A DNA stretch of 35,186 bases from Acidimicrobiia bacterium (GCA_030066755.1 JASJAX010000031.1:1-35186), one strand, 5' to 3'. Positions 1-6,718 are shown, numbered from the stretch's first letter. Translations and numbers: made by a program. The notes: generated from the letters alone by a model not told the origin.

Positions 1-93
1 CGGCTCAACCTGGACTACGTGAGCTGTTCACCGCCACGGGTCCCGGTCGCTCGCCTGGCCGCAGCCCAAGCCGCAATCAACGAACCGAAATAG
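1..93 (+). CDS. ppdK: Pyruvate, phosphate dikinase, C-terminal end (partial)
   Basis: The first 30 codons of the window end at a TAG at 91-93 and read as the tail of a larger protein. The residues [21 protein letters not shown] match the conserved C-terminus of pyruvate phosphate dikinase, the phosphohistidine enzyme that interconverts pyruvate, ATP and phosphate with PEP, AMP and pyrophosphate in the cytoplasm. In that family the Cys of YVSCSP lies in the PEP/pyruvate-binding TIM barrel and is the proton donor. The rest of the gene lies upstream of the window. A strong hairpin follows 35 bases after the stop, so this is probably the last gene of its transcript. Confidence 0.85.
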   Translation, partial: RLNLDYVSCSPPRVPVARLAAAQAAINEPK

Positions 94-99
94 CGGTTT

Positions 100-121
100 C
101 GCCGGCGGCCTGCCGCCGGCG
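100..121. repeat. Hairpin between ppdK stop and terminator
   Basis: A nine-base-pair stem with CGCCGGCGG and CCGCCGGCG arms and a four-base loop lies seven bases after the ppdK stop. It has no T-run. It may help end transcription together with the stronger hairpin just downstream, or may stabilise the mRNA 3' end. Confidence 0.5.
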
Positions 122-127
122 AGTTGG

Positions 128-160
128 CAGAGAACCCCGCCCGATAGGCGGGGTTCTCTG
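128..160 (+). terminator. Probable terminator of ppdK
   Basis: A perfect 14-base-pair stem (CAGAGAACCCCGCC with its exact reverse complement, loop CGATA) lies 35 bases beyond the ppdK stop. It is followed by TGTTTGG rather than a clean T-run. This is the usual form of intrinsic-like terminators in high-GC actinobacteria. No other gene uses this stretch. Confidence 0.7.
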
Positions 161-172
161 TGTTTGGAATCG

Positions 173-309
173 ATAGTCCCCCCGGAGGGGGGAAGGTACC
201 GCCGCCCGGGAGGGCGGGGGTAGGGGGGCGTGCCCTTCGGGCACGTGGGAGTTCGCTTTGCGAACTCCAGACGGACTTGCGTAGCAAGTACGCCAGCACT
301 CGTCGATCA
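173..309 (+). repeat. Composite multi-hairpin repeat, copy A
   Basis: About 137 bases made of five consecutive short hairpins with three- or four-base loops: CCCCCC/GGGGGG at 177-193, CCGCCC/GGGCGG at 202-217, CGTGCCC/GGGCACG at 229-245, GGAGTTCGC/GCGAACTCC at 248-268 and ACTTGC/GCAAGT at 275-289. It begins ATAGTCCCC and ends CCAGCACTCGTCGA. A second full copy in the same orientation lies at 1301-1446, beyond the methyltransferase gene. Loops and some stems differ by paired changes, so structure is conserved more than sequence. A second copy of the end motif (CCAGCACTCGTC) follows at 330-341. It is non-coding. Confidence 0.75.
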
Positions 310-355
310 GCTGGCAGCCGGCGAAGGGTCCAGCACTCGTCCACCCACGTCGCGC

Positions 356-361
356 TAGCCT
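356..361 (+). promoter_or_regulatory. -10 box of the homocysteine methyltransferase gene
   Basis: TAGCCT ends exactly six bases before the ATG at 368, which puts the expected transcription start on the A of ATG. No Shine-Dalgarno sequence is present. No good -35 hexamer is seen 17 bases upstream. This is an inferred leaderless promoter. Confidence 0.4.
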
Positions 362-367
362 CCGCCG

Positions 368-1258
368 ATGTCTGGACCGATCGAACTGACCCTCATCGAC
401 GGGGGTATGGGCCGTGAGCTCAAGGACCGCGGCGTCCGCATCCCCGAGACGATTTGGTCCGCCGCCGCACTGATCGAAGCGCCGGACGCAGTAGCGCAGC
501 TGCATCGAGACTTCCTCGACGCTGGTGCCGAACTCCTGATTGCCAACAACTACGCCGTCGTGCCGATGCTGCTCGATCTCGAAGGCCTCGAACCCGAGCT
601 GGAGCGGCTCGTCGGCGTCGCCCTTGACTGTGTCGAAGGCGCCCGGACCGCCGCTGGATCTGATGCTCGAATCGCCGGCTCGCTCTCGCCGCTCGAGCAC
701 ACGTACCGGCCGGATCTCGTCCAGACCTACGAACAGAACCTCGCCGGCTACCGCCGGATCGTGAATGCCTTGGGCGGTCGGCCCGATCTGCTCATCGCGG
801 AGACGATGTCGACCGTCGACGAGGCAAGGGCCGCCGTCACGGCCGGACTCGAGTCGGGCACCGAGGTCTGGGCGTCCTTCACCCTCGCCGACGATGACTC
901 CGGCAACCTCCGCGACGGGACTACCGCCGTTGACGCCGTTGCGGCAATGGTGGGTCTTGGCGTCGACACGGTGTTGTTCAACTGCTGTCGACCGGAAGCG
1001 ATCACTGCCGCCCTGCGCCGGATCGGCGCCGATCGCCCTCGCCACCTCGGTGCCTATCCGAACGCAGTAGAAGCGGTGCCAGAGGGTTGGGACCTCAACG
1101 CTCCATCGGAAGTCCAGCTCCGCGAACTCCGTGACGAGCTCCTGTTGGATCACATCGAGGAATGGCAGTCTCTCGGCGTCGACATCGTCGGCGGCTGCTG
1201 CGGCATCGGCCCATCCACGATCGCCGCCGTACGTCGCTACCTGGATGGAGACGAATAG
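368..1258 (+). CDS. Homocysteine S-methyltransferase family protein
   Basis: This 296-residue cytoplasmic protein is a complete single-domain homocysteine S-methyltransferase. The family moves a methyl group from S-methylmethionine or a related donor to homocysteine, forming methionine. The zinc-binding cysteines are visible: Cys206-Cys207 in LFNCCRP and Cys277-Cys278 in VGGCCGIGP. The N-terminus LIDGGMGREL matches the family's DGGMGTEL strand. The length fits the MmuM/YbgG type, not the large cobalamin-dependent MetH. The donor cannot be told from sequence. The gene stands alone between two copies of a hairpin repeat, and its TAG stop lies inside the GAATAG end of a short repeat derivative. 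The start has no Shine-Dalgarno; TAGCCT six bases upstream suggests a leaderless message. Confidence 0.88.
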   Translation: MSGPIELTLIDGGMGRELKDRGVRIPETIWSAAALIEAPDAVAQLHRDFLDAGAELLIANNYAVVPMLLDLEGLEPELERLVGVALDCVEGARTAAGSDARIAGSLSPLEHTYRPDLVQTYEQNLAGYRRIVNALGGRPDLLIAETMSTVDEARAAVTAGLESGTEVWASFTLADDDSGNLRDGTTAVDAVAAMVGLGVDTVLFNCCRPEAITAALRRIGADRPRHLGAYPNAVEAVPEGWDLNAPSEVQLRELRDELLLDHIEEWQSLGVDIVGGCCGIGPSTIAAVRRYLDGDE

Positions 1259-1288
1259 TCCCCCCGGAGGGGGGCTGGCACTCGTCGA
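1252..1288 (+). repeat. Internally deleted derivative of the hairpin repeat (copy C)
   Basis: This 37-base segment joins the first module (GAATAGTCCCCCC, GGA loop, GGGGGG) directly to the last (GGCACTCGTCGA), with the three or four middle hairpins missing. It lies 12 bases before a full copy. The TAG stop of the methyltransferase gene (1256-1258) lies within it. Confidence 0.65.
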
Positions 1289-1300
1289 CACGTGCAAGAA

Positions 1301-1446
1301 ACGAATAGTCCCCCCTTTGGGGGGAAAGTACCGCCGAGGGCGAAGCCCTCGGGGGTAGGGGGGCGTGCCCTTTGGGCCTGTCTGGAGTTCGCTTTGCGAA
1401 CTCGAGACAGACTTGCGAAGCAAGTACGCCAGCACTCGTCGACCAG
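1301..1446 (+). repeat. Composite multi-hairpin repeat, copy B
   Basis: This is a second full copy in the same orientation as copy A. It starts ACGAATAGTCCCCCC, then TTT loop and GGGGGG, then GAGGGC/GCCCTC (1336-1350), TGCCC/GGGC (1366-1377), GGAGTTCGC with TTT loop (1384-1401) and ACTTGC/GCAAGT (1411-1425), ending CGCCAGCACTCGTCGACCAG. It sits in the convergent gap between the methyltransferase and the aminotransferase and could end transcription from both sides. Confidence 0.75.
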
Positions 1447-1451
1447 CCTGC

Positions 1452-2597
1452 CTATCGCCGCGCCGTCATCCAGCCTTCGATGCGGCGCGCCGCTTCGGTG
1501 ATGTCCTCGGTGCTCTCGGAGTAGGACAGGCGGACGAACTGGCGGCCGCGCACCGGGTCGAAGTCGATGCCGGGTGTGCAGGCGATGCCGAGCTCATCGA
1601 GCCATGCGGCACACAACGCCGGGGAGTCATTGGTGATCGAGCCCACGTCGACGTAGAGGTAGAAGGCTCCGTCGGGAGGAGCGAACGGGAGGCCGACCTT
1701 GCGGAGGGTTGCGGCCAGGATGTCGCGGTTCGTCCGGTAGCGCGTCACGTTGGCTTCGAGCTCCTCGGTCCCATCGAACGCGGCGATGGCGGCGATCTGG
1801 GCGATTGTCGGCGGCGAGATGAACAGGTTCTGGGCGAGGCGCTCGACGGGTCGAACGAGATCCTCGGGCACGACCATCCATCCCAAGCGCCAACCGGTCA
1901 TCGAGAAGTACTTCGAGAAGCTCTGGAGCACGACCGCATCGTGGGTGTACTTCAGCGCAGTCGGTGCGGCGCGTTCGTACGTGATGCCGTGGTAGATCTC
2001 ATCAGCGACGAGGCGGACACCCCAGTTGCGGCAGAAGCGCACGGTGCGTTCCATCTCGTCCGTCGTGAGCATCGTCCCCGTCGGATTGGCCGGGCTGGCG
2101 ATGACCAGACCATCGAGGTCGCCGGCTGCATCGAGCTGGTACGGCATCGGGACGTAGCGGCTCGACGCATCAACAGGGATGCCGACCACCTCGACTCCAA
2201 AGGCCTCGAGCACGTTGCGGTAGCACGGGTAGCCGGGCTCGGTCACCGCTACGCGATCACCGACATCGAACGCTGCGAGGAAGGCGAGCGCAAAGCCCCC
2301 GGACGCTCCCATCGTGAGGACCACCTGATGCGGGTCCACCTCGACCTGGTAGCGCTGGCGATAGAAGTGTGCGATCCGTGCCCGGAGCTGCACGATGCCG
2401 GCGGCATCGGTGTACCCGAGCCGGTGGTCGTCGAGCGCTCGGTGGGCCGCGGCGATCACGGTCTGCGGCGCCGGGGTCGACGGCTGACCAACCTCGAGGT
2501 GGAGCACATTGCCCTGCACCCGCTCGCGATCGGCGGCCGCCTTCATGACCTCCATCACATAGAACGGCGAGATCTCCGCCCGATCCGCGATCTTCAT
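1452..2597 (-). CDS. Class I/II pyridoxal-phosphate aminotransferase
   Basis: This 381-residue cytoplasmic fold-type I aminotransferase is of the aspartate aminotransferase kind. Landmarks run in order: ASGGF near 98-102 (phosphate loop), NPTG at 171-174, VADEIYHG at 197-204 with the Asp that contacts the pyridine nitrogen and the Tyr that contacts O3', SFSKYFSMTGWRLGW at 226-240 with Schiff-base Lys229, and RQFVRLSYS near the C-terminus with the substrate-carboxylate Arg. The amino donor is not predictable. The ATG at 2597 has no Shine-Dalgarno. TAGTCT (2604-2609, minus strand) ends six bases before it, so a leaderless start is likely. It converges on the methyltransferase gene across repeat copy B. 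Confidence 0.88.
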   Translation of the reverse strand: MKIADRAEISPFYVMEVMKAAADRERVQGNVLHLEVGQPSTPAPQTVIAAAHRALDDHRLGYTDAAGIVQLRARIAHFYRQRYQVEVDPHQVVLTMGASGGFALAFLAAFDVGDRVAVTEPGYPCYRNVLEAFGVEVVGIPVDASSRYVPMPYQLDAAGDLDGLVIASPANPTGTMLTTDEMERTVRFCRNWGVRLVADEIYHGITYERAAPTALKYTHDAVVLQSFSKYFSMTGWRLGWMVVPEDLVRPVERLAQNLFISPPTIAQIAAIAAFDGTEELEANVTRYRTNRDILAATLRKVGLPFAPPDGAFYLYVDVGSITNDSPALCAAWLDELGIACTPGIDFDPVRGRQFVRLSYSESTEDITEAARRIEGWMTARR

Positions 2598-2649
2598 GAG
2601 GAGAGACTACGGGGCGAAGGCCGTTCCATCCCAATGGGGCAGCAACAGT

Positions 2650-2690
2650 TCCCGAAGGGGGGCTGTTCGGGGGGACTGTCCTGCGTTGCA
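2650..2690. repeat. G/C-rich imperfect inverted repeat with ACAGT/ACTGT ends
   Basis: The stretch has ACAGT and ACTGT ends around runs of G and C. On the minus strand it contains AGTCCCCCC, like the first module of the composite repeats at 173 and 1301. It may be a decayed relative of that element. No gene occupies it. Confidence 0.35.
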
Positions 2691-2720
2691 CTCGTCGCCC
2701 AGTCCGCTGCCGAAACCTGC

Positions 2721-2754
2721 GACTTGAGACTTGCGACTTGAGACTTGGGACTTA
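2721..2754 (+). repeat. Heptamer tandem repeat (GACTTGN)
   Basis: Nearly five head-to-tail seven-base units: GACTTGA, GACTTGC, GACTTGA, GACTTGG, GACTTA. It lies in the intergenic region between the aminotransferase and padR starts, about 60 bases before the padR promoter. A second heptamer array with a GAC-containing unit is at 4433-4467. Confidence 0.8.
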
Positions 2755-2813
2755 GTACCCGTTCGGCACCGCAGCCGAACGCGTCTCGAAGAACGCTCTC
2801 CCAAAGTATGCTC

Positions 2814-2842
2814 TTGACATATATGTCAACAACATATATGTT
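2814..2842 (+). promoter_or_regulatory. padR promoter overlapped by two palindromic operators
   Basis: TTGACA (2814-2819), a 17-base spacer and TATGTT (2837-2842) form a promoter that starts transcription near 2849, the A of the padR ATG. The perfect 16-base palindrome TTGACATATATGTCAA (2814-2829) covers the -35. The perfect 12-base palindrome AACATATATGTT (2831-2842) covers the -10. Both contain ACATATATGT, close to the ATGT/ACAT half-sites known for PadR proteins. This fits tight autorepression. Confidence 0.75.
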
Positions 2843-2848
2843 ACCCAC

Positions 2849-3268
2849 ATGCCTCCAGGACGACACCCCCATCACCACCGTGGTCGCGGGCCGCGTGCTC
2901 GCAACCGCTGGCACACCGAAGAGGACGGCTGGCAGGTGCAGGCCAGGATCGAGCGTTACGTCGAACCGGCCCTCCTGCTGCTCCTCTCCGAGGGCGCATC
3001 ACACGGGTACGAGCTCGCCGATCAGATGGCGAACCTGCTCGATGTCGAACGCGTCGACTACGGCAACCTCTATCGACTACTGCGCAGCCTCGAAGGCGAG
3101 GGCATCGTTGAGTCCGAGTGGAACGACGAGTTGCCCGGCCGGTCGAAGCGCACGTACGAGTTGACCGACCAGGGTCGGCAGCTCCTCGACGCCTGGGTGA
3201 CGTCGCTGCGGGCAGCCAACGAATCGGTTTCTGCCTTTTTGCAGAGATATGACGAAAGGAACACCTAG
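2849..3268 (+). CDS. PadR family transcriptional regulator
   Basis: This 139-residue protein has a PadR winged-helix domain from about residue 35 to 115. ALLLLLSEGASHGYELADQM, GNLYRLLRSLEGEGIVESEW and GRSKRTYELTDQGRQLLDAW are the family's characteristic helices and wing. PadR proteins are dimeric repressors that respond to small ligands. The N-terminal extension is rich in His and Arg (MPPGRHPHHHRGRGP), unlike most PadR proteins. The ATG has no ribosome-binding site and coincides with the predicted transcription start, so the mRNA is probably leaderless. Two palindromes cover the promoter and suggest autorepression. The next gene begins two bases after the stop, so the two form an operon. The ligand is unknown; the His cluster allows a metal. 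Confidence 0.85.
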   Translation: MPPGRHPHHHRGRGPRARNRWHTEEDGWQVQARIERYVEPALLLLLSEGASHGYELADQMANLLDVERVDYGNLYRLLRSLEGEGIVESEWNDELPGRSKRTYELTDQGRQLLDAWVTSLRAANESVSAFLQRYDERNT

Positions 3269-3270
3269 AC

Positions 3271-3525
3271 ATGCATGGACACATGCACGGACGCCGGTCG
3301 CGCGTCGCGCGCCGCATGATGATGAAACGCCGCATGGGCATGATGGCCGCAATGGGCCGTGGGCCCTGGGCCGACGCCGACCACGGCGACAGCTGGGGTC
3401 CGACAGCCGAGGAGAAGCTCCGCTGGCTCGAGGAGTATCAGCGGGATCTCGAACAGGAGACGGCCGACGTCGCCTCCCGGATCCGCGACCTCAGGGCCGA
3501 GGTGGAGACCACCACCGACGCCTGA
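3271..3525 (+). CDS. Small His/Met-rich protein in the padR operon
   Basis: This 84-residue protein has an N-terminus rich in Met, His and Arg (MHGHMHGRRSRVARRMMMKR, then MGMMAAMGRGPW). Its C-terminal half is charged and probably forms an alpha-helical coiled coil (EEKLRWLEEYQRDLEQETADVASRIRDL). It has no signal peptide or clear membrane segment. AAAGG at the end of padR, about 11 bases upstream, may be its ribosome-binding site. Small Met/Gly-rich coiled-coil proteins are often found beside PadR genes (compare DUF5320), but I cannot place this one in a named family. The His/Met clusters suggest soft-metal binding; that is inference. Confidence 0.7.
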   Translation: MHGHMHGRRSRVARRMMMKRRMGMMAAMGRGPWADADHGDSWGPTAEEKLRWLEEYQRDLEQETADVASRIRDLRAEVETTTDA

Positions 3526-3535
3526 CCCCCATCAG

Positions 3536-4387
3536 CTACTGAGCCCGATGGCCGCCCTGCTGGGCGGCCATCGTTGCGTCTTCAGCGGCGGGGTCGGCAC
3601 CGGCGCCGCGGAGGGTCGACTTCAAGTGTTTGAGGTCGGCGACCATCACGAAGCTCATGATGGCGAGGATGAACCACGATCCGATCTTGCCGGGGTGCAC
3701 GAGCTGCCAATCGCCGACCTGGTCCGGGTACTGATACGCGCCGAGGAAGCTGGCGAGATTCTCGGCCACCCAGATGAAGAAGCCGATCAGGAAGAACCCT
3801 ACGACGGCCGGCATGCGGCGAACTCGATCGAGGGGAGTGAACTCGATCCACGTGCGTCCGAAGACCAAGAACACCAACGCCATGAGCAGCCACCGCACAT
3901 CCTGGATGTAGTGGTGGGTGAAGAAGTTGGCGTAGATCGCGATGACGAGCGGCACCGTCCAAAGGGGTGCCGGGTAGCGGACGAGGTGCACGTCGAGCCG
4001 TCGCCAGGCCTGCATCATGTAGCTCGCGACGGCGGCGTACATGAACCCTGCGTACAGCGGGACGCCGCCGAGCTTGGTCCACGCGTCTTCGGGGTAGGCC
4101 CACGATCCGATCGACGGCATCGTCTTGAACAGCTCCAGTCCGAGCCCGACGACATGGAAGAGGGTGATGGTTCGCAGCTCGTCCCATGACTCGAGCCCCG
4201 ACTTCACCATCGCCCATTGAGCGAGGATTGCGCCGACCAGGATCACGTCGTAGCGGTGGAAGGGGCCCAGCGGGATCCGTGCCGTCAGGAAGATGAGGGC
4301 GAACATCGCAACGGCGAAGACGCACGACAGCGCTTCCTTCCAGGTGAACGCAGCGAGCTCCCTCGTGATCCTCCCGATGCGCTGCAT
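3536..4387 (-). CDS. DUF817-like integral membrane protein
   Basis: This 283-residue polytopic membrane protein has about seven or eight hydrophobic helices (for example ALSCVFAVAMFALIFLTARI, WTVPLVIAIYANFFTHHYI, VVGFFLIGFFIWVAENLASFL, IGSWFILAIMSFVMVADL). FHVVGLGLELFKT, IGSWAYPEDAW and FFTHHYIQDVRW resemble the uncharacterised DUF817 family. That assignment is from memory and tentative. The frame opens upstream to 4570, but that part would run through the heptamer array and into the glucosidase gene. The start at ATG 4387 (MQRIGRITREL) matches where hydrophobic conserved sequence begins. It lies 67 bases downstream of the GH13 gene on the same strand and may share its transcript. Confidence 0.65.
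   Translation of the reverse strand: MQRIGRITRELAAFTWKEALSCVFAVAMFALIFLTARIPLGPFHRYDVILVGAILAQWAMVKSGLESWDELRTITLFHVVGLGLELFKTMPSIGSWAYPEDAWTKLGGVPLYAGFMYAAVASYMMQAWRRLDVHLVRYPAPLWTVPLVIAIYANFFTHHYIQDVRWLLMALVFLVFGRTWIEFTPLDRVRRMPAVVGFFLIGFFIWVAENLASFLGAYQYPDQVGDWQLVHPGKIGSWFILAIMSFVMVADLKHLKSTLRGAGADPAAEDATMAAQQGGHRAQ
3546..3573. terminator. Bidirectional hairpin terminator inside the 3' end of the DUF817-like gene
   Basis: A perfect 12-base-pair stem (CGATGGCCGCCC, loop TGCT, then its complement) lies 20 bases beyond the padR-operon stop. It also falls within the last codons of the convergent membrane-protein gene, where it encodes MAAQQGGH. It could end transcription from both sides. Confidence 0.65.
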
Positions 4388-4432
4388 GGGGGGAGAACGA
4401 GGATGTGGCGGAAGGAGTTCCGGTGGCGGTGA

Positions 4433-4467
4433 GTCGCCGGTCGTCAGTCGCGAGTCATCTGTCGTCA
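4433..4467 (-). repeat. Heptamer tandem repeat (NNNNGAC)
   Basis: On the minus strand five seven-base units follow one another: TGACGAC, AGATGAC, TCGCGAC, TGACGAC, CGGCGAC. The array begins inside the last codons of the GH13 gene, where it supplies the final SDDR and the TGA stop, and extends into the gap before the DUF817-like gene. The period is the same as the array at 2721-2754, with a different unit. Confidence 0.7.
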
Positions 4468-6284
4468 GAACCGTTCTCGAGAAGCAAAGCCCCCGACAGC
4501 GGTTCCAGGTCGATGCTGTTGCCGATCCGCTTGGCTGGTCTCGTAGCGAAGACCAATTCACCGGGTGCATTCAAGGTCACGGACTCGTCGCCCAGATTGA
4601 GGAGTACGGTCGCACGGTCGTCGCCCAACCGAAGCCGGTACTCCAACACTGTCTCGGTTGAGGATCCCACCTCGAGCGTCCCGCGACGCAGTACCTCGTG
4701 GTGGGTCCGCGCCCCAATCAGGTTTCGGGTGAATTCGAGCAGTTCTCGGTCCCACCGGCTCTCGTCCCAGGGCATGGCCGGCCGGAGGACGTGGTCGCCA
4801 CCGAATCCGCCGGCCTCCTTGTCCGCCGTCTGGCTGAGGCCGATCTCCGTGCCGTAGTAGAGGACCGGTGTGTGCGGCAGCGTGAGCAGGCACAGCAACC
4901 CGAGGCGGAGCCGATCGCGGTCGCCGGCCGCTTCGAACAGGAATCGGTTCATGTCATGGTTGTCGATGAAGGTCACGCGGTCGGGACCGGATCCCATGTA
5001 GCCGTCGTGTGCTCGCAGGAACTCGCCGAGCTCCCGCGCCGATCCGTCGCCGTGGCCGATCCTCGTCCGGATGGCGTTGGCCAAGGGGAAGTCGAGGATG
5101 GCCTGCAGCTGGTTGTCGAACCGCAGGAGCGCGGGCGCCGTATCCGTCACCTCGCCAAAAAGCGCGACGTCGGGCTTCGCCGTCTCCAGGGCCGAGCTGA
5201 ACATCGCCCAGAAGTCGGACCCGAGTCCGATCGCATGGTCGAGCCGCAGACCGTCGAAGCCGATGTCCGAGACCCAGAACTTCGCCGCATCGATCAGGTG
5301 GTCGCGCGCTCCATCCGCCTGGCCGTTGAGTGAGACGAGGCTGCGGGCAACCCCGAGGAAGCACCGGTATCGGTCCGGCCACTCGTCGAACCAGAACCAC
5401 GATGTCGAGTCGGCCTCCTGGTCGCGCTGCGCAGCGATGAACTCCGGCATGTCGGCGCTCACGTGACTCGGGACGAAGTCCAAGATCACCCGGATACCGG
5501 CGCGATGTGCCTCGTCGACCAGCGCCCGGCAGGCATCGACGCCGCCGAGGTCGGCGTCGACATCGAGGAAGCTGGTCTGGTCGTAGCGGTGGTACGACGG
5601 CGACGGACCGATCGGCGACACCCATAGCGTGTTGATGCCGAGCTGTTCCAGGTGGGGGAGCGCGTCGATGATGCCGGCCAGCGTGCCCCCGTATCTGCTG
5701 CTGGGATCGCCGTTGCTCGACACCTCGCCCTCGTCGTTGCGGAAGCGGTCGACAAAGACGTGATACACCACAGCATCTGCCATCCAGTCGGGTAGCCGCG
5801 ACGGTGCCCCAACTCGGTAGGCGAACGTCGTGAGTCCCCGCTCGCCGTATTGGTACCAGAAGCCCGATCCGTCGATGGCGAGTCGCTGTTCGGCAACGGG
5901 CTCCTCCGTTGTGCCGACGATCTGGTATCGGACAACAGTGCCAATGGGTTGCCGGGGAATCGTCGCCTCCCACGTGTCGAGGTAGCCCGCTTCGAGCGTC
6001 CATTGAACGCCGGCATGTCCGGTCGGCGCCGTTGCGGAGTTCGAGTCGGGGCTCGATCCGTCGGTGGTGTAGCGAACGACAACGTTGCGGAGCGCCAGAC
6101 CGACGCCGCTCGTGGCGCGCACCCGCACCGGGTCGGAGTCGCTGGGCCAGCGCGGCGTCACGTCGTTGTCGTGTCGGAACTGCTCGGCCTTCACCGCTTC
6201 GCGCCGTGTGAGGGCCGGCATGGGGAGGTCGCCTGGCGCCGATGCGGTCCCCGATGCGTGTTGAAGTGTCTCGACGGCGGTCAC
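4455..6284 (-). CDS. GH13 alpha-amylase-family glucosidase (cytoplasmic)
   Basis: This 609-residue protein holds a complete GH13 (beta/alpha)8 catalytic domain. The four conserved regions are DFVPSHVS at 269-276, GLRLDH at 345-350 with nucleophile Asp349, LFGEVTD at 375-381 with acid/base Glu378, and FIDNHD at 439-444. An N-terminal beta-sandwich (about 45-155) resembles the extra domain of maltogenic amylase/neopullulanase/cyclomaltodextrinase enzymes. A C-terminal beta domain completes it. There is no signal peptide, so it probably acts on imported or stored alpha-glucans. It starts at GTG 6284, nine bases after AAAGGA, and overlaps the marR stop (GTGA), so the two are translationally coupled. 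Exact substrate is uncertain. Confidence 0.85.
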   Translation of the reverse strand: MTAVETLQHASGTASAPGDLPMPALTRREAVKAEQFRHDNDVTPRWPSDSDPVRVRATSGVGLALRNVVVRYTTDGSSPDSNSATAPTGHAGVQWTLEAGYLDTWEATIPRQPIGTVVRYQIVGTTEEPVAEQRLAIDGSGFWYQYGERGLTTFAYRVGAPSRLPDWMADAVVYHVFVDRFRNDEGEVSSNGDPSSRYGGTLAGIIDALPHLEQLGINTLWVSPIGPSPSYHRYDQTSFLDVDADLGGVDACRALVDEAHRAGIRVILDFVPSHVSADMPEFIAAQRDQEADSTSWFWFDEWPDRYRCFLGVARSLVSLNGQADGARDHLIDAAKFWVSDIGFDGLRLDHAIGLGSDFWAMFSSALETAKPDVALFGEVTDTAPALLRFDNQLQAILDFPLANAIRTRIGHGDGSARELGEFLRAHDGYMGSGPDRVTFIDNHDMNRFLFEAAGDRDRLRLGLLCLLTLPHTPVLYYGTEIGLSQTADKEAGGFGGDHVLRPAMPWDESRWDRELLEFTRNLIGARTHHEVLRRGTLEVGSSTETVLEYRLRLGDDRATVLLNLGDESVTLNAPGELVFATRPAKRIGNSIDLEPLSGALLLENGSDDR

Positions 6285-6718
6285 GCGGATGTCCTTTCGG
6301 GGTAGAGGGAATCGATCAGAGTTCGCAGCCCCGACTCGAGCGAGGTTTGGTCCTCCTTCGCGAGAACGGACAGCCGGTCGGCCAGCATGGCGCTGTGGGC
6401 TTGGGCCGCTTGGGTCCTCAGCTTCTCGCCGACTGCGGTGACGGTGAGTACGAACGCACGTCCATCGATCGGGTCTCGGGTCCGCTCGACGAGGCCCCGG
6501 TCGACGAGTGACGTCACGATGCGAGTTGTCGTGCTGTCGTCGATCAGCAGCCGATCGGCGAGCTCACCCATTCGGAGTCCGGCGTTCTGCGAGGTCACAT
6601 CGAGCGCCCCGAACTGCGCCAGGGTGAGATCGAATGGCGCAAACGCTGCTGCCGATTCCCGTTCGAGCAGCACAACGGCCGCTCGCACGTTTCGGTAGAT
6701 GGCGTCAGTTATTCTCAT
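6281..6718 (-). CDS. MarR family transcriptional regulator
   Basis: This 145-residue winged-helix regulator carries the MarR core: LTLAQFGALDVTSQ, MGELADRLLIDDSTTTRIVTSLVDRGLVERTRDPIDGRAFVLTVT is the recognition helix and wing. MarR dimers usually repress a neighbouring gene until a small ligand binds. I chose the ATG at 6718 over the GTG at 6736 because a TTGACA-17-CATTAT promoter places the transcription start exactly on this ATG. A 20-base perfect palindrome spans the -10 and start codon, which implies autorepression. Its stop overlaps the GH13 start, so it probably senses a carbohydrate-related signal; that is inference. Confidence 0.82.
   Translation of the reverse strand: MRITDAIYRNVRAAVVLLERESAAAFAPFDLTLAQFGALDVTSQNAGLRMGELADRLLIDDSTTTRIVTSLVDRGLVERTRDPIDGRAFVLTVTAVGEKLRTQAAQAHSAMLADRLSVLAKEDQTSLESGLRTLIDSLYPERTSA

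Noticed and set aside
77-1435. 452-codon open frame on the minus strand across the methyltransferase gene
   Set aside because: It is antisense to a clear family protein and starts and ends in the hairpin repeats; long antisense frames are expected at this GC content.
1365-2741. 458-codon open frame on the plus strand
   Set aside because: It is antisense to the aminotransferase with intact PLP motifs and reads through repeat copy B and the heptamer array.
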